A stretch of 64,000 bases of DNA from Montifringilla adamsi (Eukaryota; Chordata; Aves; Passeriformes; Passeridae): NCBI GenBank assembly GCA_017590115.1, contig JAGGNK010006892.1, positions 14,671,736 through 14,735,735 on the forward strand, read 5' to 3'. Each line of letters begins with the position of its first letter. The first letter of the stretch is position 1. The notes below the pieces were generated by a model. The model saw nothing but the letters and a program-made list of their open reading frames with translations, was not told the DNA's origin and searched no databases. A program made the translations under genes and the position numbers. Positions 1-14,900 of this stretch are shown piece by piece.

Positions 1-2453
1 AGAAGGAATCATACAACAAGAGAATTTTAAGAACAGGTTAACACATTTTTGACAGACAGTTGTCTAGGTATGACTGATCCTGCCTGCCTTTGGTCTCATC
101 ACTACATAAAGAAACTTATTGTAAAAGCAGTCATAAAAGATCAGGTAAAGGCACCAGCACTTTAATGCTAACCTAATTTAAAAAAATAATTTAGGGCTAT
201 AAATCACTTTAGATCTAGAGCGATAACTTCTTATTTGTCTTGAACATATGAGCTCATACGAATGTGAAATCTGATGCTTCATAAATCACTACCTCTTGAG
301 TGACATGAAAGACTGTTGACTGCAAGATACTGCGCAAGTAAATAACATTGAGGTGAAATCCAGCACTTGGATGGAAACATTTTGTACTTTCCTACATTTC
401 ATAAATATACTCTGTTAAAGAATCTGACCAAGAAAAATATCAAGTTACTGCCATTTTATACTGTTCAGAATAAATGACTGAATTACAAGTGTCCTTTCAA
501 CCTTTAGAAGAAAAAAAACCAGGATTTGTGGAGGTACTAGTTTTCAGAACTACATACTCTAAAATCAGACAAATTTGGGAGGGTTTGAGGGGTTTCTGTG
601 AGATGCTTTATGGCTGTTTTTTTGTTTAAAGCAAATACAGCAAATGAAGACAAGTTTGCTTCTTCTCCTGTTAGTATCATGGCATGGAAAGAGCCATCAT
701 TTTCCATGATGGTCACATGTCCAACAAAACTTTAAAAAGACAGACAAGTGAATCAGGCTGTGACAGATGAAGATCCTTTTTGCTCCCTCAGGAAAGGGCA
801 ATAAGATCTCAAAGTAGTTGACTGACATCCTCCTCCCTACATCTTCTCTCAAAGTACTAGATTTTCTCTGGTTTTCCCTACCCTGATCTCATCCACCCTG
901 AAAAATAGGGAAAGTGATCTAGGAAAGGCAATGGAAACACAACACCACCCCAGAAAAGGGACCAGTGAGCACTGGAAGAGATCCCAAAGAGCAAGATTAG
1001 CTGTCAGGCAGGAGGACAGTTTTGGCAATGACAACCTCCTGAAACAAGGACCAAAACCATATTCAAGACTGTAATGGTAGATGACACCAGCTGTTACATG
1101 CACAGAATAGATGGAAAATAAATGTGAGAAAATTTGGAAGGATGTAAGTCCTTTCAGCAGCAGCACCACTACAGTGACACTGGCAAGCTGTTTCCGACAC
1201 TGACTTCATAAAATGTTTTACAGCAAGTCTTTAAGATCTGATCATTTAAACCTTTAAAATTAGAAAGAGTCTTCTCAAAAGTTCTACAAAGACAGCAGGT
1301 CAGGTCCCATGCATAAAACCTATTCCCTCAAAAGCCAAAACACAACTTCTGGTGCCCCAGGCCAGTGTTTAAGCTCTGTAGAGTAAAACCAGGCCTAAGG
1401 TTATATTTGCCTAGCTGAGAGCAAACAGACCCATGTTTGTCTGTCCAGGGCTCAGTTCAGAAGAAGCCATGTTACTGCAATGCTTGCACACTCTGCCTGC
1501 CAGCAGTTTTGTTTTTACAGAGACCTGTGACTAACAGAGTCTCCAAAATGGTATGCTCTTCCAGCCTATGAGCTCAGGGCAGCTGAAGATATCTTCACCT
1601 ACTGTCTGCAGACATTCCCTCATCCCCAGAAGTAAAAAGGTTCTTGAAAGACATCAGGAAAGCCAAACAAAAGCTGCAAGTAGAAACTGGTAACAGACAG
1701 TCAAAAACTAACTTTTATGACCAGAGACACAAGACACCTGTTGTCAAAGCTCCAAAGTCAATGCTGATTTTGCGCCCTGAAGGCACCACCAGACTTTTTG
1801 AAAGTTGTTAACACTGTTTTTTAAAATATGTCTAACTGGAAAAGATGAAAGAGCCAGCAAGATCTGAAAGATACCAGGTTGAAAATCTGTAAGTGTCGTT
1901 TCCACCAGCTCAACAGCCTGTGCAGGTGTAATGGGGGGGAAGAAGAGAGGGGGCAGAACACCCTCTCTTTTTAAAGGGGTGGGCAGGAAATGAAGATATT
2001 GTTCTAAGGCTTTTAGGCAGAGTTCTTTTACAAGTAAAAAGGATAAATACTTCAAGAACACAAGATGTAAGTTAAAAGCTTAATTCATCCCCTTGCCCAG
2101 TCTGCTCTATTCAATGCCACAGCACAACAGACGGGTTCAGAGATCATCTCTCAGTGACCTTTTGTGCTCATCTTTAACCAGCCCAGCCAGCCCTCACAAG
2201 CCACCAAAATACACAGCAGCTCAGGTGTCAAGAGTAAGATCTTAGCAATAGTTAGCCATCTAATCTTCCTCTAACAGCTAGCAAACTTTATTGTTCAGTT
2301 AGTAAATTGTTCAATTTAAAACCTTTGGTTTTGTTTTACTAGTGTTGTGGTGAGAGATCATACAAGTGCTGCACTTCTTTCAATTTATCTTATTTATGAA
2401 CTAGACACATATCCACTAAAATCTGGTTTTAATACTCAAAGGAGAACTAAGAT

Positions 2454-2495
2454 GTCACATAAAGACAGAAATTAGTCACATAAAGACAGAAAACA
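2454..2495. repeat. Two-copy 21 bp tandem repeat
   Basis: GTCACATAAAGACAGAAA occurs at 2454-2471 and again identically at 2475-2492, giving a 21 bp period. It lies in CRYL1 intron 3. Confidence 0.85.
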
Positions 2496-2601
2496 AAAGT
2501 AATCATATATTTACGCAGGAAAGCTAAGAGTACAAAAATAAGAATCATTTAACTGATTATCTATTATCACCCATGATAGTCCCACACCAGGAACATTATC
2601 C

Positions 2602-2638
2602 ATTAATTTATTCATTAATTTATCAATTAATTTATGTC
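2602..2638. repeat. AT-rich short tandem repeat
   Basis: About three copies of a 12 bp unit resembling CATTAATTTATC, with single-base differences. Confidence 0.8.
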
Positions 2639-3869
2639 CATGGAGTTTTCAGCTAATGGAAAAGTTATTTCAGAATTAAAGCTTTTAAGTGATATAAACA
2701 CTTACTACATGCTATAGGTGATGCACTTATTCCAAGTAGCATAGGAAAGTTCTGAGAAGTGAACTTGTGTGAATACTCAGGTTGAGAGCAAAACACAGAC
2801 TAATTTCCTTCTGAAGTTGATGTAAAGCACACTAAGCAAGACAAGTTACTTCATGAAAATGCTCAGGAGAGAAAATATATAACCTTTTAAAATGTTCAAG
2901 ACATCACTGTTATAAATTTTCTTCTCAGTCCTAATTATCTGTTGCATCTTTTTCCCATTTGTATCTTCACTGATATAACTTAGGAAGTTCCATTTTTTAC
3001 TATTTTATCCCTTCTGTTTTAAGTTATGTCCTATGAAAACTACTTAGAAGGCAATTGTCTAAAGGATTTACTGATGGAGGGCAAACATAATGAAATTTTT
3101 TAAAGCTTTAAGTGGACTTATTCTACAAAGGCCAGATTTGAAAAGAAGTTAAGATTTAACCAACTGAAATCCAGGGTAAAGAAATGGAGTTCTCATGAAA
3201 ATTTTGAAATAAGCTAATGAGCAGGTTATATTACTAAGCATGAAAATTGAGTCCTCTATATTCGACTAAGATTAATGCAACCAATATTTTATTTTTTAAG
3301 TAACTAAAAGTCAGAACACTTGAGCTCATAAGTTACAATTAGTACATTTTGTCCTTCCACGTTTAAAGCTGCACTAAGCAGCATTTCTTAAATTTAACAT
3401 GGTTCAGTCATAAAGTAGTCTGCTCACTGCTGAAATAAGGCTGTGATTGTTTCATTCTATTCCACCACCCTCCTTCAAGAGAAAATTAAAGTCTATTTCA
3501 AGTAAGTTGCCTGCCCGCTTCCATTGTGCATTTGTCAAGACTTTGAATAAAACTAAACTTTAATGCTATAGTTTGGAGAGCTGATAAAGATAGTGCCAAC
3601 CATGTTTCACACATATGAGTTGTTATCCATGGGCATACTGCAGCTATTTCCTTTCTTTTTATTGATATACTAAACAACTACATGTTTGGAGACATCAAGA
3701 GGGCCAGGGAAACATAAAATAGTGCCAGAAAGCTGCAGTTACCCCAGGTATACTGTTGCTGTTTGGAGACTACCAACATAACACCGCTGTCTTCAGCTAC
3801 CTGAAAGGAACACACAAGTTCTCTGAGGTGCAGGCTGGTAGGACAGCAGGCAAGAGACTGAAGTTGCAA

Positions 3870-4045
3870 GATGAGACTTCAATTAGATATTAGGGAAAAG
3901 TTGCAGTGACAGCAATCAAACATTGTAACACGTTACCCAGAGAGACCAGAAGTGCTTACCCAAAACTCAACTGCACAAGTTGATGCAAGTTGGTCCTGCA
4001 ATGGGTTGGGCCAAATGAGTTCCACAAGTTTCTTCTAAGAGAAAA
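3870..4045 (+). mobile_element. Probable old CR1 LINE 3' fragment
   Basis: The segment has the order of motifs seen near CR1 3' ends: GATATTAGGGAAAA, then a degenerate form of the stretch that usually reads as one element lacking its neighbour at a splice-like CCCAGAGAG, then GGGTTGGGCCAAATGA. It is strongly diverged, so the boundaries are approximate and the call rests on resemblance only. Confidence 0.42.
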
Positions 4046-5826
4046 TTACTTTGATTTTGCAACATTTTCCCAATGCCCATTTTGTAAATGAACTGATAGT
4101 GGTGGAACCTTGATTTAATATGACATTGCATGCAAGACCTTGTTCAAAAATCTTAAGATTTTGTCAAAGACCCTCTCTCATGGGACCAGTAGCATACCAA
4201 AACTCAACATCCCTGCTAGAGCAACAAGAGCCAAGAACTCCATCACAGCTAGGTTCAACTTCAAAAGCAGATGGTAAAATAGAAGTCAGAATGCTAAAGA
4301 GATACAAGGTTGGCACTAAGAAGGATCAGACCCTTACAGGTAGCATACAGGAGAAAGTAAGGACACTATATGGATATACCAGGTAGCAAGAAATGCTTGA
4401 AACAGCAAAAGAAAACAAGAAGAACTATGAGAATACTGGAAATGAGAAGACAGCCTTCATAAGCAGAAGGCAGGAAGAACAGTCAGTTCTTACTGAAACA
4501 GACTGGCCAATGCTGTTTCACAGAAAGCTGTGCCCTTTGTTACATCCATTCATAAATGACCTGAAAGTTAGCTCATAAAATTTAAGTTGGCCATCATTAT
4601 TACAACCACAAGCATTTGCAGAAGGACTTTACAAGACTGAGTGATTAGACTATAAATTTGCAAATTAAACTCAGGACCAGTAGGCAATAAATGCATGAAG
4701 ACAATACTACGAACTAACAAGTTCTGAGCTCATTAGTGATGAAAGAGTAAGATACTCTTAAGAGTAAGGGCTGAATACATAGTTTCATGCTATGAAGAAA
4801 AGGAGTGAACACAAAACAGTGTACCACTGTAAAAAGCTAGAGTACCTTGACTCCTTGACTCCACACCTTGACTTCTCTCAGTGTGAGGCTTTGCCCTGCC
4901 TCCCATTCTGTCCTCCTCAGTTCACCAAACTGGGAGGAATAAAAGGTCTGGAAGCCTGTGCTCTTTTCAGTTCAGTTTGCTATTCGGGTTGTGTTGCAGC
5001 TGATCAGACTGGGAATTTACAGCCTGAAACAGTGTAAGTTGTAAACAAGAGTGCAGCACACATACATGTAGAGACAGCTAAGGGTACAACACTGGAATAA
5101 TACAGGGGAGCCATATAGGGTATAACACGGCAATCCTCATGAAAACGCATTCGTATATTATCCCAGAAATGATCCCAGATTAGCCTATTCTCTGCACTAT
5201 GTCCAATCCAGTGAGCATATTAATAATTAAGTAGCCACAAGCTATCAGTCCCAGCAGTTCAGCTTGTTCCCCATCCCAATTTTACTTAGCAGCACAGATT
5301 TCAAACCTATGTATCAACCCTGGTTTTAATACTCTAGCATTCTGGGATAGCTGTGTTTGGCTACAGCACTACCTCACAGTCAGAACAGTCATCCCATATG
5401 TCATACTCCCTGCCTTCACTAGGTACCTGGAGAGGAAAACACACATTTTAGACCCAGCTCTAGAATGTGTGGCATTCTCTGGGTGATAATCTGTCCACCA
5501 AAAATCTCCTGCCAACCTTTTTTACATTCATCTTTTTAACAGGTACAGTCATTATTATACATGGAGGACAGCAGTTTCCTCTCAGCTTAGCTGCCAGCCT
5601 CTCCCCCCATAATTCAGAATAAACTTGCAAGGACTCTAGTGTAAGAAATTCTGCAAAGAGGCATGATCTCCCACATCAGGATACCAGGCTAGAAAGAACT
5701 TTAACAAGCATGACTAGATCCTTATGGGGTCATGATGTTGAACTCTCCAGTGCCCACATACTGCGTAGCATAGCTTTTAATCATCTTTCTGAACCGTTTG
5801 CTGGGATTTGGCAAATCTTTGCTTAC

Positions 5827-5953
5827 CTGAATGAAAGTAGCACCCTCTACTGCTGTCTTCAGGTCTGTACAAACGCTAATGAGAGCCAACTGCTGCTCCG
5901 CACTCAAAGCTCCTTTCAGGACTCCCGACTTCTCCATCTCTTTCATTTGTTTG
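5827..5953 (-). CDS. CRYL1: CRYL1 coding exon 3
   Basis: The 127 bp exon lies between acceptor TTTCTGTCAG and donor GTAAGC. It encodes the helical segment starting [11 protein letters not shown], then [15 protein letters not shown], and ends in AVEGATFIQ in phase 0. The same motifs occur at this position in mammalian CRYL1. It is the last CRYL1 exon I can see in the window. Confidence 0.93.
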
Positions 5954-8900
5954 CTGACAGAAACAACACAGACACATTTAAACACTTTATCATTGTTCAG
6001 CCACCATCAATTTAAGAAAAAAAAAACCTTCTTAACAAACCATGTACTACACTATTTGTCATGCCACTGCACACACATCTCTATTCAAAAATATAAAGGT
6101 GCATTTCAGTCATTTCTCCTTCCTCCCCCATCTTATCAAAGGTTTTTCTTCTCTTCAAGCATAGACAGCTCCAAGATCTACACCTAGATGTAAGATGGTC
6201 ACCACTTCAAATTTGTTTTAACTGGTGCACAATCAGCAAGAGGTTTTTTTGGCTCATATTTAATGGGAAGCAAGGTCCCTTTAATAAACTTCATCTAGTT
6301 TTACAAACAGCTCTTTTGCTACAAAGCCTCACTGTAGGGACACCTCTTTACTAGTATAGAAATAAATAAATACATTTGATACAGGCAAGAGTCCTTCATA
6401 AAAACCATGCCACTACATTTTGAGGGTTTTTTTAATGACTACCGAACAAGTGTCAAAAAATGTAAATAGTTACTAAACTTGAAATGAATGCTCAAGTACA
6501 CAGCCTTGGCTGAGACTGGACATGCCACTTCTTCAGAAAAGGTCTCTACAGTTTGAAGCCCTCAAACATCCAGAACAAGCAAGCCATTTTTCAAAACCAT
6601 TATACACTGCTAAGAGGAACAATGGCCAGAAAATAGGTGGCATTAATCTGTCTGATCACAATCAACCTAAAGCTCTTTGATGTAGTCTTTATCATGGTTA
6701 AATCAGTTGTTTTCATCAGTTTCATCAAGACAGAACTCCTCTGAGCCTTTGGTTATTATTCAGCAAAAACTGCTCATCCTCATGAAGACATGAGGAAATT
6801 GACCCAATGAATAGCAGCAGAAAAAAAAGTCCTTTATTCTTCCTACCAACTTAATTAAGGACATGGCAAATGGATGGCTGAAAAGCACAGACTTCTACTT
6901 CTTAAGCAATTTATGGCAAAGAATAGTAAACAGGGATCTCCAGCTCCCTTTCCCAAGGTCACAGCATGCTGGACAGAAACTTCATCCAACACTTAAAGTT
7001 TCTAGCACTAAAGATGCCAGTGCTTAATCTGGAATGAAACAGGTGCCCTAAGCTACAGAATCCAAACTTCTGGCTCCCTCACCCCTTGTGAAGCAAGATG
7101 AATAATTCAAAAGGTCTTTACTATCCATTCATGAGAAGTTCATTTTCCAGGTGCTCTTGACCAAATCCAGCATACTCTTGCTCACATGCTTAAAAAATCC
7201 TCAAACCAAACACAAACACAAAACAAAAGTTACATTTGAAAATATCATATCAGAATTACTTCCTTCTTTGAAGAAGAGGGTGAAGATCTTGTTCACTCTC
7301 ATTGCAATATTACGTTTGTCTTATCCTCCCAGGTTCTCCAAAATTACAGTACATGCCTTGACATTGAGGGATTCAAAAAAGCTAGAGTCATAGACTAATG
7401 ATCCAGCTTCTATTTTTCTTCCCCAAGCCTGCAGCACCCATCTCCTGTTTCCTATCTTTCCTTCTGTGCCAGTGATAACCATTCTACATTTCTGCTTTTC
7501 TGTCATAAGCCACTAACAATACACTGTGCACTCAGAATACCATTTCTTAGTTAACCTTCAAAACTACCATCTTCATCTTTGGAATTTGAGGCTGGACTGA
7601 TTTTTTTTTTATTCCTAACCAAAAAGCATTCTTTTTAACATAACCAATCTTCATGTTAGCCATGCATTTAAGTCAGTTAAAACACTGAGTAGGAAATATG
7701 TGCATTACTTCAATTTTGGCTTTCTCTCCTGGGAAATTTTAATTTCTTGCAACCTTTTCCAATCTAGTTATTGCCACTCAGGCTGTTTTCTTCCACAAAC
7801 AAATTTTAGTCTTTCAAGCACCAAACCATCTTTATATTTCCATGGGGTATGAGATTGCTGAAGAACTGTGGGAAACCAGTGTTCCCTGATACTTGGCATA
7901 CATTAAGACACAAAGGTTTGTACATAGAGCAGTGCACCACTGACCTCTACTGGATGACTTTCTAATGAAGACAGCCTAAATTTTTAGGGGATCATCCCTC
8001 GGATGACCCTAGACTGCAATCATTGCAGCCATATCCACAGCTTCACTCTGCAGCTGTATTGTATGTGCAGCTCAGAGTTTCACTCAACACTTCTAAGGTC
8101 TTTGAAGAATGAAGAATTATTATCAATAAGAAAATACTACTTCCTTTCTGAGCTTATGCTTCATCTATCTCCAGAGTTTTACCGTTGTACCTGTCTGCCC
8201 ACATCCCATTATTTTGGGAACTGGGCTAGTATTTGCTTCAGGATAAGGCATCCAATCTCTAGGAACACTCCCAATCACATGAATTGCCTGGGATGCTTCT
8301 GGTTACAAATCCTGTTCTAAAAGTCTTTACAGAAGGACCCTGAAAGCAACGCTAACACTTAACTCACCTTGTTCACACCCCATTTGCCTCACCTTTATCC
8401 ACAGCCACTACTGAGCAGTTGTATTCAGCACACACGGTTGCAACCAGCAAATAGTGGCAAGTTCAGCCAGCTGCTGTTGCCCAAAGACTAGAAATATTCA
8501 GCAGTCAAAGCACTACCATCTAGCGCTGTCTGATAAATGAGAGGGTAGTTGGCATGGTGAGGACAAACCAAAACATCACTCATATCTAGCCCGAGACAGA
8601 ACAGACCAAGTAGGTTTTGTGTAACCAAGCTGGAAAGCTTTCAGGAAAGGAGATTTCACTGACTCCTTGGACAACCTGTTACTCTGCATACCAGGCAAAT
8701 GTGAGCACCGTAACTGTTCTCAAAACACAATTTTAATAATTACACAAATCCTCCTTACTGAAATAATTTTTTCCAGCTGCCATGGGCACTGGCTACCACA
8801 TAGGAATGAGGTGAAAAAAACATTTCCTTTTGGAGGTATTTTCAACTCAGTCAGAGAGAACAGTCAGACAGAACCTTTGTAAAGATGAAATCTATCCCCT

Positions 8901-11900
8901 TCCAAAGCCTATCAATATGTTCTCTAGTGAGTTCTGCAAGTGAAGCAGTTTTGCCTAGCTAGTTAATTCCACTTTTGGGCGTGGTGGGTGGGAAGAGATA
9001 AAATCAAAAGCTAAAATCAAGCCTACGATTTAGCACAAGCTTGATGTGCCAGCATCAGGCACTCAAAATCAAACTGTGTTCTGGAAAGAATCACCTAGTT
9101 AGAAGTTCTCCCCTCAAAAGAGATATATAAAACTATCAAAGAAGACCTAAGCCAAGCTGCATTTTGCCCTTGATATATACAGTACCAACACAACAAAGCA
9201 ATACATAAGACAGACTGGAAGACTAAGCCAGTAAGCCTGGTAATTAATCAATCTTTATCAGCAGAATAATTATGTTTAAAACAATAGCACAGTAACTACT
9301 TAGAAAAGTTTCTGTATTACAAGAATCATAAATTTATTTTTGGCAGAGGGGCATGCACTAAAGCATTTTTGCATCCTATGTTTTAGGACTACTTTCAGGA
9401 ATAGGATACTACTTGTTTTTCTAATTCTCATTATTTCAAAATTTAGCAATCTTACATTCAAACCAGAATCACACCGATGCAGAAAAAAGCATGCTGGATA
9501 CGAAAAATTACATTTCCCAAGGCAGGCTACTATAGCATGTATTCAGTAGGTCCAGTGTGGTATTAGGGTGTCCATTAGTTTGTTTCTTCATCAGAACAAA
9601 AGGTTGGTCCATTAGAGCAGACCCTGAGATGTTCTGAATTTATATAAAAGGCAATGACTTCTGGGCCAACAGACTAAAAGGCAACAACATATAATTAAGT
9701 ATCACTTCTGCCATCAAAGAAGTATCATCTCCTTTTAGAAGTGAGTGTTGCTTACTACTCAAACCCTGTTTTATTTGGAAAAGGGAAACTACAAATAGTC
9801 ATCTGTACACTTCAGTTTCTTCCCAATAAGTCACACCTCCATACACCAGAAGTTTGTGGACTGCAGACTAGAGTGGAATAAATATGTTCCAATACTAAAA
9901 CAAAACAAACCACAAAACCCCTAAGCCTAAAACTTCCCTAAAAGTATTTGCTATTTGGAGAGAAAAAGGAAAGCAAATTACATCAAGTTCAGGAAACCAG
10001 TCACCAGCTGGCTCTATCAGACAGACATTCCCTTGCTGCTCTCCTGTGAGCACATATTACCTGCCCAAGCTCCAACTCTTACAGAAGTATCACACCAGTA
10101 AATCATTGTGATTTACTGCAGGTTGTGTGCTATGAAATGAGTGCAAAGAAGTTTGACCATATCTTGATAGATACAATCATTAAAATAGTGGTTGAAGAAA
10201 TTGTGTAGCTTTGTATTCTTGTCACGAAAACTATGTTTTCCTGAAACTAGGTTTTTTAACTGGAGTGTTCCAATAGCCAAAATACACGAGTTAATTATAA
10301 GTTAAGATCATCTTATGTAAAAGGCAAATCCTGCCTTGAACTCCAGTGAACTTGCCTTGAACTTATGAAGTTGACTTGGATGAAGGGGCAGGTGCCTCCT
10401 CAGCAAGTTCACCCATGACATTGAACTAGGGGGAGTGGCCAATACCCCAGAGGGCTGTGCAGCTCTTTAGAAGGACTTTGACAGGTTGGAGAGATGGGCA
10501 GAGAGGAACTGTCTGGAATTCAACAAAGGAAAACACAGAGTTCTGCACCTGGGGAGGAATAACCCCAGGCACCAGTACAGGCTGGGGGTGACCTGCTGGA
10601 AAGCAGCTCTGCAGAGAGGACCTGGGGGACCTGGTGGACAACAAGCTGTCCATGAGCCAGCAGTGTCCTCATAGGCAAGATGGCCAGTGGGATCCTGGAG
10701 TGCATTAGGAAGAGCAGTGCCAGCAGGTCGAGGGAGGAGATCCTGCTCCTCTCCTGTAAGGAAAGGCTGATGGAGTTGGGCCTGTTCAGCCTTGAGAAGA
10801 GACAACAGAGAGGACCTCAACAGTGCCTATAAGCATCTGAAAGGGGGGTGTCAAGAAATGGATCCAGGCTCTTCTCAGTGGTGCCAAGCAATACAACAGG
10901 CAACAGGCAGAAACTGGAATACAGGAAGCTCCACCTGAACAAGAGGAAGAGCTCCTTTACTGTGAGGGTAACTAAACACTGGAACAGCTTGCCCAGAAAG
11001 ATTGCAGGGTCTCTTTCCTGGAGCTATTGAAAAGCTCTCTGGATACAAGGAACTTCAGAAAACCCTGCTTGAGCAGGGAGGCTGGACTAGATGACCTTCA
11101 GTACTCCCTTCCAACATGACCCATTTAGTGATTCTGTGAATTCCTACAGGAGAACACACACAGGCACACAACAGTACAGACCCACTTAAATAGCACTCTA
11201 TCCTATTACACCTGACATTCTATGCTTCATGTTTCCAAGCTGAAAACCTTGGAAGGCTAACATCTTCATGCTGCTATTAGAAAAAGAAAAAATAGGGGGC
11301 AAATACTGGCTTTAGTAATGAACACCACAAAGCTGCCACCTAATAATCCAGAATTTCATTGTGGGTACCACTATGACAGCAACTCTGAAAAAACCCAAAA
11401 AGTTTGTGTCATCTAGGTGATGCAACAGAGATGTCTGGTCTAACATCTACCTGGAAAGAAAAAAAAAAAGAGGAGATGGATTTTCCCACTCTTCTGTTAT
11501 CAAGCCTTTTTTAGCATATCTCACTAGACATCACATACTACTTAACTTCTGAACTCTAACAACTGATCTGATCTACAAGGGGTTCCTGAAGTCAATCCAG
11601 TTTGCTTTAAGGCTTGTTACAGAAAGCAATTAGGATGCAACACACCACAACCTTTTTTCAGGTGCACCTTACACCCCATACAGCTGACACACAACCTGAC
11701 ACCATGTCACTCCAAGGCATCATGAAGGGAGAGCTGATGCATTTGGGTTGATGCTAATTGTGAAGTCATCTGAAGTCCAGCATTAAATGCTGATACAAAA
11801 ACATAAGGTTGTGCACAGAACCACTTTATAAATGTACTTTCACCCTCACTCACAGGCAGATAAAAACTGTATTTTCAGGCCCAGCAAGAAGAGGGTGCAC

Positions 11901-14900
11901 AGGACCAAGCAGACATGTTTCTTCTAACACAAGACCTAGGGGTCAATCAAAGTAATTTAGGAGCCAGGTTCAAAACAAACCAAGGGAACAGCTCCCCATG
12001 CAGTGAGCAGTAAATGTGCAGAACACAAAGTCCTTTGGTAAGGAGGCCACAGAAGGATTTATATCAGTTCAAGGGAAGGTTAGAGAAATACTTGGAAGAA
12101 ATCCAGTTAAGAGTGACTGAACAGATAATGAACTTGTTGGCATTGAAGGTTGGGGGAGGGGAGCAGCCAGGCAAGACTTGAACTTGCAGCTCTTGTAGTA
12201 CCAAAAGCACGTGGCTAAATTTAGGCACAGTGCCATGGGCAACAGAAGAGGGCTGGAGGCCTCCTGGAGTCACTGGTGTGAGCGACATCACGTTCACACC
12301 CTCAAACTGGCACACCTTCTGAAGACACTTCCTACTTCAACTGTAACTGAGCAATGACACTAGCAACTTCTTTTTCTAGGACTCAAAAACACCAATTTAA
12401 GAGTTTAAAAACTAGTTATAAAATGCTAACAACTGTAGCAGGGCTCCTCAACAACCCATCTTAACCTACCTCCACTCTGAAAGGGTCGTTACTGCCTTTC
12501 TGTGGAAAAATTCTTACGTTCATATATTTTAAACCTAACCTATAAATAACCTAATGGTGGTAAGCATTATTTTTAAAAATTGTATTTAAGCCTAAGATCC
12601 TGAATAACTTAAAAATGAAATTTCTCTTCAGAAGTGTCAGTGACATTTGGAAGCACAGATCTGATCTTAACCTGTACTTCTAAGTTAAAGCCTTCTTCAA
12701 AGCTTAAAATCTATGCTCCCTGAAATAACAGGATATGGCTATTCATTCAAAATTACAAAAATCCCACAGTTTCATTCCAACCCTGGTTATTTCAAGTCAG
12801 GTTACCTACCGAATATTTTCCAGTGCAGTTGTTAGCTGCTCTTGTGCAATATCATAAAGTTTCACTTTGAAGCCTCCAGCAGCAAACACCATGGCCCAGC
12901 TGCGACCGATGAGTCCACTGGAAAAAAAAGAAATATTAGGCAATTAATAAACCAGCATTTAATAGGGGGAAGGAGATCTTGAAAGCATTGCAAAAATCAA
13001 ACCAGAGTTTGGACTCTTTGATATCTGATAAAAAGATCAGTTGCATACTGATGAGAAACAAATCTCTCTAACAGAGAAATACCCTCTGCTGGCTGTGTAT
13101 AGCACGTTCTCTGAAAGCTGGAACAAAAATAATGGAAAAGAAAAAACCCAAAACAAAACAGAAAAAGGAGAGCAGAATTCAAATAGGAGGAACCAGTACT
13201 TTGGGATACTGGACTCAATCACCAACACTTTTGTCAGCCACAATCTTAACCTGGACTTGGTTAATGCATTTACATTAAAGAGATCAAAAATAAATAAATA
13301 AATAAATAAATAAATTCAGCTCATAGACTGAACACAGACAGCAGTCCACTGATGCCAGAGTGCAGGATCCTGCTTCAGAGGTGATCAGAAAATACAAGGC
13401 CCAGCTACTGAAGTCACAGGTCTTTAGCAATTCAGAAAGTACCACAAGCACATGAAAAGGGGGAAAAAAAGTCTCAACTGAGCATGGGTTTGATACTATT
13501 TTTCCACGTAGCCACCTTTAGCACTACCTTTATTTTTAGATTAAACACTTTATCATGCTGGATACACATAGGAACAGTCTGCCTACATCTTTTGGTGAAT
13601 CATATTTCTGAGCAACACATGGAAGAAATCTGTAGTAACTGACAATTTTATTATCTCTCTTAAAGCAATGCAGGTTCTAACTTCATTAGATGTGTAGCAG
13701 GCAGCAGTCTTTTCAAATGGAAGCACCAAGGCACAGAGTCACAAGCTTAAGTAACTTGAAATCACAAAAAATTAGGAAAAAAAATCCATAACAGAGACAA
13801 GATCAGAACGCAACGTCCATGACTATTATAGTGGGGGTTTTGATAATTACATGCACTTCCTCTCACTTCCAAGATCACTGTATTTGCAGCATTAAAGTTC
13901 AGTGATGTCTGGTAACTGAAAAACTCAATGCCATTAGGGCATCAATAAAACATTAAAAGGGGAGCAAAAGTCAGAGATAAAGTAATAGGGCAGATGAGAA
14001 AAGAAGGAAGAAAAAACAGGAACATGCTCAGCCTTCGGTTTAACTATATCTTTTAAGAAAGGATCAAAACAGGAAGTTTCGGGAAATAGCAGGAATCAGT
14101 GGAAATAACTGGGACAAAAAAAGTGAAGTTTTGCATTTACTGCTGTTAAGCAGACAGTGAGGTCTCTCTCAAAACTTACCACTTAAAAGTAAAAATAAAC
14201 AACTTCTCTGTAGTAAGCCCAGTGTTCATAAATTCTGAGGCAAGCAACAGAACAAACTTACAGAACAGGCATGGTCAAGGTTTGTTAGCTACTGCAGCCT
14301 CCTGGCTAATGAGTATTTATAAAATAAAAGCATTTTAATCATTTCAACCTGACATAAGCATGTCTGAGCTACCAGCATCTTTGCAAAGTAGCATAACCTC
14401 TCTAAATTGCACTTTTAAATTAAATTTCCTTAAAGCACAAAAAGAAAATTCTTCCACTTTAATACAGGTTCCTAGGATTGTGGGGTTTTTCTTTTGAACC
14501 GCAGAGCACACAAAGTAAGTCGATGGTACGTGTCAGGCCTGCACCATTACTGCATTGTACATGACAGCATCATCATAACCTGATGTTAGCACATTTCACC
14601 CCAAGACAGTGCTTTCTGACACTTTTAAGCACTGTCATTTGGGGCTCAATGATAGATAAAGTATTAACAACCAAATCCGCTCACACAACTTCACACGTAC
14701 TACCAAAACTTGCAGTAGTGCCACAGGAGCCACAGCTCTCCTGACCCTTCCAACACACCTACAGTGAACAAAATTTCCCTGAGTACCAGCAGTAGGAGCC
14801 AGTTTGGTCAGTGTCACACAGCAGCACCCAAACTCCTATCCTGAGGCTTCAAGTGGTCTTGCTAATAAAGTTGGCTCCAGCCCACACTTGTAGCACCCAG

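Larger units (their letters stand above)
1..5826. other. CRYL1 intron 3 (partial), no exon found
   Basis: AT-rich intronic sequence. I looked on the minus strand for the next CRYL1 exon, expected to carry the SSSTSCLMPS-type segment, and saw none. The only structures noted are a short tandem repeat near 2454, an AT-rich minisatellite near 2602 and an old CR1-like fragment near 3.9 kb. The open reading frames here are short and have no recognisable protein motif. Confidence 0.7.

Noticed and set aside
10426..11030. Open frames at 10.4-11.0 kb
   Set aside because: They are fragments of the CR1 reverse-transcriptase frame or its antisense, not host genes.
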